From: Parabacteroides chinchillae | Lineage (GTDB): Bacteria > Bacteroidota > Bacteroidia > Bacteroidales > Tannerellaceae | Assembly: GCF_900108035.1 (NCBI RefSeq) | Contig: NZ_FNVS01000005.1 | Span: 1-64,000, forward strand | Reading direction: 5' to 3' | DNA: 64,000 nucleotides | Shown: in pieces, positions 37,746-46,150 of the stretch | Numbering within the stretch: the stretch's first letter is position 1 | How the letters are laid out: each line of letters starts with the position of its first letter | Position numbers and translations under genes: made by a program | The notes under the pieces: generated by a model | Told to the model about the DNA's origin: nothing | Database searches by the model: none | What the model saw: the letters and a program-made list of their open reading frames with translations, nothing else

Positions 37746-37760
37746 ATATCCTGTTATTTA

Positions 37761-38885
37761 TTATTTCACTCCGAATTTATATACGCAAATATGTTTATAC
37801 TGTTCCCCCGGTTTCAATACGGTAGAAGGGAAGTTCGGATGATTCGGACTATCGGGGAAATGTTGTGTTTCCAAAGCCAGCGAAGCCCTGTAATTGTACT
37901 TTTGTCCGCGTTTGCCAATCATCGAACCGTCAAAGAAGTTGCCTCCATAGAACTGGATGCCCGGCTCGGTAGTCCAAACTTCCATATATCTGCCCGAAAC
38001 GGGTTCGTGAACGGAAGCAGCCAGTTCCAATTCGTTGGCTGTCTTGCGCTTTAGTACCCAGTTATGGTCATATCCATGTCCGAAGGCAAGTTGCTCGAAA
38101 TTGTTGTCTACCCGCTCACCGATAGGGGTTGCCTTGCGAAAATCCATCGGGGTATCAGTTACATCAGTCAGTTCTCCGGTAGGAATCAGCACATTATTCA
38201 CCGGTGTAAATTTATCTGCATTAAGCATCAATACATGGTCGTTGATCGTACCGTTGCCTGCGCCATGCAGATTAAAGAAAGAATGATGCGTGAGGTTGAT
38301 TACGGTATTCTTGTCGGTGGTAGCCTCGTGCGTGATAACAAATTCGTTGTCATTGGAAAGGTGGTAGGTCATCTTCACCTTCATGGTTCCAGGATAGCCC
38401 TGCTCGCCATCTTTGGACACATAAGACAGCACCAATGTCTGGGGGTTTGTTTGATCCGCATCCCATACTACCATGTCGAAACCTTTGTCGCCACCATGCA
38501 GACTGTTAGGCTTATCATTAATAGGGAGCTGATAATCTTTACCGTCCAGCGTAAACTGTCCCTTATCGATACGGTTGCCGTAGCGGCCGATCGTTGCACC
38601 GAGGAAACGTTCGCCCTTGTAGTTCGCGTAAGCGTTTACATTGTCGTGTCCCAGCACAATGTCTGCAAACTGTCCGTTCTTGTCGGGAGCCCATATCTCC
38701 ACAACCCGGCCTCCGAAGTTGGTAACGGCAATCTCTACCCCGTTTTTATTTGTCAGATAATATAAGTCGGTCTGTTTACCGTCTACCTTTGCCTGAAAGT
38801 CTGCCCTGCCCAACCTGGAGTGGCGGGCTTGTCCGTCTTGTATACCCATCATAGATAAAAGAATTAAGAATAATATTTGTTTCAT
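37761..38885 (-). CDS. galM: Aldose 1-epimerase (mutarotase), exported
   Basis: 374 aa with a signal peptide (MKQILFLILLSMMGIQDGQA). Mutarotase motifs: GATIGRYGNRI, NSLHGGDKGFD, LTHHSFFNLHG (catalytic His), and FGHGYDHNWVL. The C-terminal ETQHFPDSPNHPNFPS contains the catalytic Glu. It interconverts alpha and beta anomers of the sugar released by the glycosidases, probably in the periplasm. It lies in the operon between two GH127 genes with 15-20 nt gaps. Confidence 0.93.
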   Translation of the reverse strand: MKQILFLILLSMMGIQDGQARHSRLGRADFQAKVDGKQTDLYYLTNKNGVEIAVTNFGGRVVEIWAPDKNGQFADIVLGHDNVNAYANYKGERFLGATIGRYGNRIDKGQFTLDGKDYQLPINDKPNSLHGGDKGFDMVVWDADQTNPQTLVLSYVSKDGEQGYPGTMKVKMTYHLSNDNEFVITHEATTDKNTVINLTHHSFFNLHGAGNGTINDHVLMLNADKFTPVNNVLIPTGELTDVTDTPMDFRKATPIGERVDNNFEQLAFGHGYDHNWVLKRKTANELELAASVHEPVSGRYMEVWTTEPGIQFYGGNFFDGSMIGKRGQKYNYRASLALETQHFPDSPNHPNFPSTVLKPGEQYKHICVYKFGVK

Positions 38886-38905
38886 GTTTTCCTGATTAAA
38901 GATTA

Positions 38906-41311
38906 TTACTTTGTTACATATCGCATCTTACAACCAAAGATCCCTCCGGCTATATTGCCGGGAAGCGCTTGGAGTTTCACAGTAACCTTTTCTCTCCCCC
39001 GGGTAAGCACTTCGGGAAGAAGATAAGGATGATCAATAAACAAATCAAATGTTTCGGTGCGGAGGCTTTGCTCTGCTATCTTGGTGTCACCCACCCATAT
39101 CTCAAACTGGCGGTTGCCGCCATCGGTGCTATGATAGGTCAAAACCAGCTCCATCGGTTTGTCGGGAAGTACTTTCAGGTCGTATGAGAACCATCCGTCC
39201 TGTGCATCGCGCCAGCCGCCCGATTTGTCGGCCCGCGTATTCTCTCCCCGAAGGTTATGAGCAGCCTCCGACTTTTCCTGTCCGATCAGCACCTCATCTA
39301 CCACGCGCAGTTCCTCCTGCAGGCTGGATACGATCTTTTCGCCGTTCCGAGGTAGCCAGACTTTCATTTCGCCGGCTCCGCGATAAGCCCGGGCATAGTA
39401 GGGAATAAAAGTAATACGGGTATCCTCAGACTGTATTTCTTTCCCTCCTGCCTTAGCGGTATACTTCTTTCCGGCAGCTATAATCGTATAAATACCATTC
39501 ATCAGGTCGGGACGCTTTTTCACTTCATACGAAGTCTTTCCGGGCAGCGACAGATTACGGACTTCGCCATTATTATCGACAAATTCTGCACAATAAACCA
39601 GCGGACCCCGTTCTACGGCAACAAGTCCATTATTTGTCTTAACGGCATCATTGGTTATAACCTGACGCGGTTCCATTGGAAAGGAGACGGTTACTCTATC
39701 GCCTTTTTTCCATTTATTTGTAATGATGGCATAGCCTTTTTCCTGCTGGTACTTGTATGGCTTACCATTCAAGAATATCTGCACATTGCCCTTCTGCTTT
39801 CCAACGAAGCTATACAGGTCGGAAGGAACAACACTTTCTTTGGCCCATCCCGGAATACGTATTTTCAGATCAAAGGAATTTGTTTCTACCGGATTCACCG
39901 TGATAGCCACATCACCACTCCAGGGATAATCGGTTTGCTGTTCAAGCAATACCTTACGGCCATTAAACTGTACCTCACCCGAACCGCTTACAAAAAGATT
40001 GGCATAAATAGATTTATCGTCTACCGCATAGATATATCCCGGAACGGCGGGGATAAACCGGGACAAGTTGGTAGGACAACAAGAGCAATCAAACCACAGG
40101 CTGCGTTCCTGTCCGTTTTTATTTGTCTCCAACACATTCGGATAAAAGAACATATCACCACTTATGGATATACCGCTCAAAACAGTATTGTAGAGCGAAC
40201 GTTCCAGTACATCTATATATTTGGCATCGCCGTGAAGCTTAAACATGCGGAGATTGAACATGCAGTTGGCAATAGAAGCGCAGGTTTCGCAATAGGCAGT
40301 TGCATTAGGCAGTTCATAGTTCTTGCCGAAAGCCTCGTTATTGGCTGTCGATCCCAATCCTCCGGTCAGGTACATCTTCTTGCCTACTATGTTGCTCCAG
40401 ATAGAATCGATAGCGTTCAGATAGGCCTTATCCTGCATGTGCAAGGCTATGTCGGCCATCCCGGAATAAAGGTAGAGGGCACGTACGGCATGTCCCACAG
40501 CCTCGCGCTGTTCGGTAACAGGCAGATGATCCTGCCAATACATACCGTTTTTACGTATATCGGCCGAGGTTTTATCAAAAACTTTATGCCCGCGGCTTTC
40601 AAGGAAATAACGGCATTGTTTGAGGTATTTCTCATCACCGGTTGCTTCATAAAGCCTCACAAGAGCCATTTCGATAACTTCATGTCCCGGGGCTATCTTC
40701 AGACCTCCCTCACGGAATACACTGCAAATCAGGTCGGCATTCTTAATGGCCACATCCAGCAAAGAGCGTTTGCCGGTTGCATAGTAATAAGCTATGGCAG
40801 CTTCATAAAGTTCGCCGGCATTAAATGTCTCATGACTCAAATTCCAATCCTGAACCCATCTCTCCTTTCCAACCCACGGGTGGAGCGGATTATTGATGGT
40901 ATGGTTCGTGAAGAGGTAGCCATCCGGTTCCTGCGCCGAAGCTATAATAGCAATAATGCTATCCATATATGCTTCCAGTTCCGGATCTTTCTTTACAGTC
41001 AACAGGTAAGAAGCTCCTTCGGCTATTTTATATACCTCGGCATCATCAAAAGGAAAGGCCGATTGGTATTTTCCTTGCTTCAAACCGCCGGCTATAGCGA
41101 AATTATCTATATATCCGGCCTTTTCACTACGTTTGAAAGCGTATGGAATTGTTTTTGTACGGATTGTATCGATCCGGGGTGCCCAGAAGTTATCCGTACA
41201 ATGTACAGAGGTAAAAGGGACTTCATGTATTTTACTTTTCCCTTCATTTGCGGCATACCCACTGAAAACAGAGAGCAGGGTAATGACAAGGATTGTTATT
41301 GTCTTTTTCAT
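38906..41311 (-). CDS. GH127 beta-L-arabinofuranosidase with C-terminal accessory domain
   Basis: 801 aa. Sec signal (ITLLSVFSGYA) without lipobox, so soluble periplasmic or secreted. Catalytic set: Glu326 (NNEAF), E342-T-C344, and Cys411-Cys412 in DCSCCPT. The final 130 residues (about 670-801) form an extra beta-rich domain (AAHNLRGENTRADKSGGWRD, VLTYHSTDGGNRQFEIWVG) of the DUF6805 kind, probably carbohydrate binding. Operon gene 4, 12 nt after the sugar porter. Confidence 0.87.
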   Translation of the reverse strand: MKKTITILVITLLSVFSGYAANEGKSKIHEVPFTSVHCTDNFWAPRIDTIRTKTIPYAFKRSEKAGYIDNFAIAGGLKQGKYQSAFPFDDAEVYKIAEGASYLLTVKKDPELEAYMDSIIAIIASAQEPDGYLFTNHTINNPLHPWVGKERWVQDWNLSHETFNAGELYEAAIAYYYATGKRSLLDVAIKNADLICSVFREGGLKIAPGHEVIEMALVRLYEATGDEKYLKQCRYFLESRGHKVFDKTSADIRKNGMYWQDHLPVTEQREAVGHAVRALYLYSGMADIALHMQDKAYLNAIDSIWSNIVGKKMYLTGGLGSTANNEAFGKNYELPNATAYCETCASIANCMFNLRMFKLHGDAKYIDVLERSLYNTVLSGISISGDMFFYPNVLETNKNGQERSLWFDCSCCPTNLSRFIPAVPGYIYAVDDKSIYANLFVSGSGEVQFNGRKVLLEQQTDYPWSGDVAITVNPVETNSFDLKIRIPGWAKESVVPSDLYSFVGKQKGNVQIFLNGKPYKYQQEKGYAIITNKWKKGDRVTVSFPMEPRQVITNDAVKTNNGLVAVERGPLVYCAEFVDNNGEVRNLSLPGKTSYEVKKRPDLMNGIYTIIAAGKKYTAKAGGKEIQSEDTRITFIPYYARAYRGAGEMKVWLPRNGEKIVSSLQEELRVVDEVLIGQEKSEAAHNLRGENTRADKSGGWRDAQDGWFSYDLKVLPDKPMELVLTYHSTDGGNRQFEIWVGDTKIAEQSLRTETFDLFIDHPYLLPEVLTRGREKVTVKLQALPGNIAGGIFGCKMRYVTK

Positions 41312-41323
41312 GATTATATGAAG

Positions 41324-42640
41324 TTATGTAAGTTCTTTCTGAATCTGTTCGAGCGACTTATTACGTGTCTCCGGCAACTTAATGGCAAACACAAGGCTTC
41401 CCAGGGCAATAACCGAGAAGAATCCGAAAATATAAGTCCCCCCTATGGAGAGGAAAATCGGGAAGAACCACGACAACAGAGCCGACCATACCCAATGCGT
41501 CATACTTCCGAACACCTGTCCTTTAGCACGCACACTATTAGGAAACACTTCCGAGATTACCACCCAGATAGTAGCACCCAATGATACAGCAAAGAAAGCA
41601 ATGTACCCCATCAAGCTCAACATCATATAGTAGCCTTCAAACTTCTCAAGATAGAACCCTCTGGCTACAAGAAACAACGACAAGAACATGCCGATAGATC
41701 CAAAACCTATCAATTTTTTTCGCCCTACTTTATCTATCAACAGCATGCCGATCATTGTAAACGTCAGGTTAGTCAGCCCGATAACAATGGACTGCATCAT
41801 CGCACCTTCACGGAATACACCAGACAATTCAAATATACGCGGAGCATAATAAAGGATCGCATTGATGCCTGTAAGCTGGTTGAAAGAAGAGATAAGAAAG
41901 GCTATCAATACGGGATAAAAGTATTTCTTCTGGAAAAGATTTTCGCCGACAACTTCCGTATCTTCAAGGGATTCTTCAATAGATTTCACTTCTCTATCCA
42001 CATCCGGTTCGCCAATCTTACGAAGCACCATGCGGGCTTTATCCACAAGGTTTTGTTTGATAAGCCAGCGGGGACTTTCGGGTACGGTCATTAACAGCAA
42101 CCCGAACAGAAGGGCCGGAATGGCTTCTATGCCAAGCATCCATTGCCAGTCGTGAGGTATACCTACAATATTATAATTCGCAACGTATGCTATCACAATG
42201 CCCAATACGATATTAAACTGGAAGAAAGCTACAAAACGTCCTCTCCAGTGTGAAGGAGATACTTCGGCAATATACATAGGTCCTACAACAGAAGAGGCTC
42301 CCACTGCAAGTCCACCCATAAAGCGGAAAAACATAAACGAATACCAGTTCACAATAACAGCACTGCCTATAGCCGAAACGAGGTAAAGGTACGCAATCAC
42401 AATAAGTGACCAACGGCGTCCGTATTTCTCGGCAGGTTTACCGCAGATCAAAGCACCGATAATAGTACCGATCAGCGCCGTAGCAATTGTGAAGCCGTGG
42501 GCAAAATCCGAAAGGTTGTAGACGGCCTGGATTGACTTCTCGGCTCCCGAAATAACCGCCGTATCAAATCCGAATAAAAGGCCGCCCAACGATGCTACAA
42601 AAGCGATGTAAAACATAAAACCTTTCACTGTAGTTTTCAT
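41324..42640 (-). CDS. Sugar porter of the major facilitator superfamily (XylE/AraE type)
   Basis: 438 aa, 12 transmembrane helices. Sugar-porter signatures: GFDTAVISG in helix 1, EKYGRRWSL and RGRFV loops, PESPRWLIK in the central loop, FNQLTGINAILYYAP in helix 7, and KVGRKK; it ends in PETRNKSLEQI. It imports a monosaccharide by proton symport across the inner membrane, probably the arabinose set free by the flanking GH127 enzymes. Lies 20 nt after the GRE gene. Confidence 0.93.
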   Translation of the reverse strand: MKTTVKGFMFYIAFVASLGGLLFGFDTAVISGAEKSIQAVYNLSDFAHGFTIATALIGTIIGALICGKPAEKYGRRWSLIVIAYLYLVSAIGSAVIVNWYSFMFFRFMGGLAVGASSVVGPMYIAEVSPSHWRGRFVAFFQFNIVLGIVIAYVANYNIVGIPHDWQWMLGIEAIPALLFGLLLMTVPESPRWLIKQNLVDKARMVLRKIGEPDVDREVKSIEESLEDTEVVGENLFQKKYFYPVLIAFLISSFNQLTGINAILYYAPRIFELSGVFREGAMMQSIVIGLTNLTFTMIGMLLIDKVGRKKLIGFGSIGMFLSLFLVARGFYLEKFEGYYMMLSLMGYIAFFAVSLGATIWVVISEVFPNSVRAKGQVFGSMTHWVWSALLSWFFPIFLSIGGTYIFGFFSVIALGSLVFAIKLPETRNKSLEQIQKELT

Positions 42641-42660
42641 AATAATATAGAGTTTAAAGA

Positions 42661-44730
42661 TTAAAGTCCAAATTCAATCCGGTTGATTACATGATCCTGG
42701 TAACATTCGTCCAGCTCCACAAAATAACCGCTCCATCCCCAGACACGGACAATCAGGTTGCGATAGTTCTCCGGATGCTTCTTTGCATCCAACAGTTTCT
42801 CCTTGCACACAGTATTCAACTGGAGTTGATGACCGCCTAAAGTAATAAAAGTTCTGACAAGCATACCCAGCTTGGCCACACTTTCATCGTTGCGGAATAC
42901 AGATTGATCGAATTCCAGGGTGAGAGGTCCACCGTTAACCACATTCTTTAAATCGGGCTTTGCAAACGATTTAATAACGGATAACGGCCCCTTTTGCTTA
43001 ATATACAAGCTGGGAGAATAATTAGCCGGAATTTTCTCATCGGCACTTCTACCGTCGGGAGTAGCTCCCAACTCCGTTGCATGGAATATATAGTACATAG
43101 CTGTTCCGGTTCCGGCGCGGTAAACGCCTCCTTTCTCATTGATCCGGCCTTGCAGTGCCCGATCGAAAGAGTTTAGAAGGTCTCTGGCAATCAAATCGAC
43201 ATAGTCGTCGTCCTGCCCCATCTTGGGAGCTTCTTTACGAAGCAACTCCTGCAGTTCTTTTTCTTCTTTGAAGTTATGGGTAAGCGCATTCATCCAAGCA
43301 CTATAATCCACCTTCTGCTCCTCATAATAATATTTTTTGATGGCAGCCAATGAATCGGCAGCCGTAGCTATACCTGTTCCATGGATTCCGTAATTATTAT
43401 ATTTGCCGCCTTCAGATATATCTTTTGCCCGCTCAATAGTTCCGTCCATAAGTAATGACATCATAGGAGCCGGAATCATATAAATGTTATGATGCTTTTT
43501 ACACATCGCATCCAACCGGTTTGCCATTTCTTTTTCTATCAAACTGTAGAAAGAGGCATAATCCGGACAGTCTTTCAGTTGTTCCATGCAATCTCTTACA
43601 CACTCTATTAAAGACAAAGCGTCAATATTAGGTATGTCCATAGCTACTCCGGGAATAATAAACTCCCAGCAGGCCGCCACTACATAATTATAGGCGTCTT
43701 CTTCAGCATATCCTTTCCGGATCAGGCCGGGGATAACAACATCGTCATTACTGTATTGCGGGAAACCCAACCCTATCTTGGTAAGTTGTGAACCCAGTTC
43801 GTAAATTTCGGCAGGAGTATCTCTGTCTACGCGGATATTGATTTTAGGATCGATCAGTTCCAGTTCGTAGCTTGCCTGCAAACACATACGGGAGAGTTCG
43901 TTAAACAGGTATTCACCCGTCATGCTTCTTCCGCCCAACACCATGCTCTGCCCATTGTCTCCTTGCTGCATGCCCGGATACAGATCGCTGTCTTTATTAC
44001 ATACCAGGAAGAACTCTTCCAACAGATCAAATGCGTCTTCTTTCGTTAACACACCGTTCTCAATATCCCGGATATAATACGGATACATATACTGGTCGAA
44101 ACGGCCTAACGTATTATGATAATTGCCGGCCTCCCAAATAGAAAAATGAAGAATACGCAGCAATTGAAGGGCTTCGCGGAAACTGGTAGCGCCGTTACAC
44201 TTAATAGCCTGCAAAGTCGTCGCAATCTCTGTTTCTCCAACCGACAACGCATATTGCGCATACTTTTCGATACAATCCTGAAGAGACACAAGACTGCTAT
44301 AGGCAGAAAGCAGAAATTCTTTTTGATCCTTTGTCAGGCCGGCATCTTCCAGTCTTTTGCTTATTTCTTCCTTTCGGGCTTCAAGGCCGTATGTTAATGT
44401 ATAGGCATAATCGGGAGAAATATTGCAAACATATCCCTTCTCATGTATATAATGACTCGTTTTAATAGCATCCCATTCCTCTTTTGTAAACACTTCGGGC
44501 ACTTCTGTAACCGTACGTGTAAAGACTATCTTTTCTCCCGGTAAGATAACAGGCTGTTCTTTCTCAAGCATAGCAGAGAAGCAGGCGGCAGAACGCTTTA
44601 CCGGAGAAAATCCGCTTGCCTTATATTCGTCACTCAGGTTTTGTATTCCCAACTCACCGGGAGTTCTGCGAAACTGATGGTGCTTCTTGTCCAGTAAATA
44701 CTCCCGTAGATTTTTTATTCTTTCATTCAT
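42661..44730 (-). CDS. Glycyl radical enzyme of unknown reaction (PFL-like fold)
   Basis: 689 aa, shorter than the usual 760-850 aa. GRE landmarks: LGRFDQYMYPYY (208-219), an active-site Cys354 in AACWEF with Glu356 two residues on, GATPDGR (555-561), and the C-terminal radical loop RVWGWSG with Gly665. Pyruvate formate-lyase has two adjacent Cys; here the pair is Ala-Cys followed by W-E. This resembles the Cys-x-Glu of GRE dehydratases and lyases (CutC, diol and hydroxyproline dehydratases). I infer a dehydratase or eliminase on a polyol or sugar, not PFL. It shares an ATGA overlap with its activase gene and heads an arabinoside-processing operon. No aldehyde dehydrogenase or microcompartment gene accompanies it. 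Confidence 0.85.
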   Translation of the reverse strand: MNERIKNLREYLLDKKHHQFRRTPGELGIQNLSDEYKASGFSPVKRSAACFSAMLEKEQPVILPGEKIVFTRTVTEVPEVFTKEEWDAIKTSHYIHEKGYVCNISPDYAYTLTYGLEARKEEISKRLEDAGLTKDQKEFLLSAYSSLVSLQDCIEKYAQYALSVGETEIATTLQAIKCNGATSFREALQLLRILHFSIWEAGNYHNTLGRFDQYMYPYYIRDIENGVLTKEDAFDLLEEFFLVCNKDSDLYPGMQQGDNGQSMVLGGRSMTGEYLFNELSRMCLQASYELELIDPKINIRVDRDTPAEIYELGSQLTKIGLGFPQYSNDDVVIPGLIRKGYAEEDAYNYVVAACWEFIIPGVAMDIPNIDALSLIECVRDCMEQLKDCPDYASFYSLIEKEMANRLDAMCKKHHNIYMIPAPMMSLLMDGTIERAKDISEGGKYNNYGIHGTGIATAADSLAAIKKYYYEEQKVDYSAWMNALTHNFKEEKELQELLRKEAPKMGQDDDYVDLIARDLLNSFDRALQGRINEKGGVYRAGTGTAMYYIFHATELGATPDGRSADEKIPANYSPSLYIKQKGPLSVIKSFAKPDLKNVVNGGPLTLEFDQSVFRNDESVAKLGMLVRTFITLGGHQLQLNTVCKEKLLDAKKHPENYRNLIVRVWGWSGYFVELDECYQDHVINRIEFGL

Positions 44731-45500
44731 AAGACTATCGTATTTATATTATTATCTTCAAAGACATTATAAACTCGTGGAGGTATTTCCGGATCAAACG
44801 GAGGATTATATTCTTTGCCTATCATGGAATACTTGGCACCGGCCATTTTATGGTAACGGAGTATTTCTACTCTTTGTAATGACTTTGCATCCCTGATTAT
44901 ATCCAGAACAGCAAGCATATTTTCTTTTGTATCGTTTATTCCCGGAATCAGGGGTATGCGTATAACAAAGTCTTTACCGGAGGAGCACAAACATTCCAGA
45001 TTTTTACGTATTAACTGGTTATCCACCCCCGTATATTTCTTATGTATCGCAGGATCTGTATGTTTGACATCAAACAACACTAAATCCAGTAAAGGAAGAA
45101 CTTCACGAAAAACCTCCTCCGAAGCGAAGCCACTTGTTTCAATTGCCGTATGTATTTCAGGCTTTATCTTACGGAGTACATTCAGCAAGAAACCGTATTG
45201 CAACAAAGGCTCTCCTCCCGTAAAAGTGACCCCGCCTTTATTTAATGAATAAATTTCTTTATTCTTCAAAAGCCGGCTTGCCAGTTCATCTGCAGTAATC
45301 CGATAACCACATACAGTTGTTTCATCCTTCTTCATCATATACTGTGGCTCAGGAGAGATTCCTTCCGGATTATGGCACCACACGCAATGCAACGGACAGC
45401 CTTTCAGAAAAACGGTAGTCCGGATACCTGGCCCGTCATTGACGGCAAACTCTTCAATGCTAAAGATTGTTCCTTGTTGTATGGAGTTCAAACTATTCAT
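44727..45500 (-). CDS. Glycyl-radical-enzyme activating enzyme (radical SAM)
   Basis: 257 aa. The radical SAM motif C35-x3-C39-x2-C42 (GCPLHCVWC) follows the GRE-AE signature IEEFAVNDGPGIRTTVFLKG; a SAM-binding GGVTFTGGEPLLQ follows. It abstracts hydrogen from Gly665 of the GRE. The segment between the motif and residue 75 is short with a single Cys, so the two ferredoxin-type clusters common in non-PFL activases are missing, giving a PFL-AE-like minimal enzyme. It is the first gene of the operon, about 26 nt downstream of the predicted start of transcription. Confidence 0.93.
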   Translation of the reverse strand: MNSLNSIQQGTIFSIEEFAVNDGPGIRTTVFLKGCPLHCVWCHNPEGISPEPQYMMKKDETTVCGYRITADELASRLLKNKEIYSLNKGGVTFTGGEPLLQYGFLLNVLRKIKPEIHTAIETSGFASEEVFREVLPLLDLVLFDVKHTDPAIHKKYTGVDNQLIRKNLECLCSSGKDFVIRIPLIPGINDTKENMLAVLDIIRDAKSLQRVEILRYHKMAGAKYSMIGKEYNPPFDPEIPPRVYNVFEDNNINTIVL

Positions 45501-45532
45501 GCTATATCAGATTGGTATTAGACTTAACACCG

Positions 45533-45617
45533 CAAATATAGAGAATAATATTCCAACTGATACGAACTGGTACGATGTTTTTATCATGTTATTAAACATA
45601 GACCAGCTCGTACCAGT
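45533..45617 (-). promoter_or_regulatory. GRE-operon promoter with GntR-type operator (copy 2)
   Basis: -7 box TATATTTG (minus strand, 45533-45540), half-site ACTGATACGAACTGGT (45556-45571) and inverted half-site ACCAGCTCGTACCAGT (45602-45617), with starts 46 bp apart as in copy 1. The central dyad ATGTT-N4-AACAT is at 45586-45599. The flank from 45533 to 45571 is almost identical to copy 1. Between 45618 and 45840 only an AACCATA/TATGGTT hairpin near 45720 is seen. Confidence 0.78.
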
Positions 45618-45837
45618 TAGCAAGGTTTCCACACTCAAGTTTAAGGATTCGGAGCTGCTCTATTTATACCTCATAATCATAACTACGTTTTTTTCAATTC
45701 ATAATTATAATTTTCAAAAACCATAGTTATGGTTATTTTTACAACCGGATAACCTTATATCCGTTAAAGCTATTCATTGCTTAACAAACTTCATAACAAC
45801 ATATGAATGAGAAGGAAATTCATAATCCATTTTGTTA

Positions 45838-45958
45838 TCTCCCAAAAGATTTCATGATTCACATCCTCAATGCAAGCTCCGTAAAGATATGCAGGGATCT
45901 CATTCATAACTTTGGAAGCATCTACAGTAATCTTAGAATTTTGAGCAAATACCTCACA
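45838..45958 (-). pseudogene. N-terminal remnant of a GH51 alpha-L-arabinofuranosidase
   Basis: The minus strand reads VFAQNSKITVDASKVMNEIP directly continued by AYLYGACIEDVNHEI, then diverges and stops. This is the mature N-terminus of Bacteroidales GH51 enzymes, just after the signal-peptide cleavage site; the motif YLYGACIEDVNHEI is diagnostic. The signal-peptide start is broken (a stop lies in the upstream ATG frame) and everything after HEI is deleted. It lies about 60-180 nt downstream of a leftward promoter with operator copy 3. Confidence 0.7.
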
Positions 45959-46023
45959 TGGAATGTTTGTCTATCTTCATGGTATCATAATAAATGGTTT
46001 TCAATACAATTGGGTCATCGCAA

Positions 46024-46132
46024 CAAATATAAACAAATCATTCACACTGGTACGAACTAGTCTATTATTTTTGTCTGTGTTATTAAACATAGACCAGCTC
46101 GTACCAGCCAGAACTAATTAACCATATCTTTG
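46024..46132. promoter_or_regulatory. Divergent promoter-operator of the GntR regulator (copy 3)
   Basis: A leftward -7 box TATATTTG (46024-46031), half-sites ACTGGTACGAACTAGT (46046-46061) and ACCAGCTCGTACCAGC (46093-46108), and a rightward -7 box TATCTTTG (46125-46132). Each -7 box lies 14-16 nt outside its half-site, so the operator covers both -33 regions. Half-site starts are 47 bp apart. This predicts autoregulation of the GntR gene, whose transcript would start near 46139. Confidence 0.75.
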
Positions 46133-46150
46133 TACAATAAAATAAGAGAA

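Noticed and set aside
39935-41584. 549-codon plus-strand open frame across the third GH127 gene
   Set aside because: Antisense to a real gene and to the end of the sugar porter; no recognisable domain, no promoter or ribosome-binding site.
42661-44730. Pyruvate formate-lyase (pflB)
   Set aside because: The fold matches, but the paired catalytic cysteines of PFL are replaced by Ala-Cys-Trp-Glu and the protein is about 70 residues short.
42661-44730. Trans-4-hydroxyproline dehydratase (HypD) identity for the GRE
   Set aside because: Attractive because arabinosylated extensin contains hydroxyproline, but no proC-like gene is present and the sequence around Cys354 is not the usual GCVEP; kept only as a hypothesis.
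45803-46060. Small plus-strand gene of 85 codons before the GntR regulator
   Set aside because: It overlaps operator copy 3 and is antisense to the GH51 remnant; no homology recognised.
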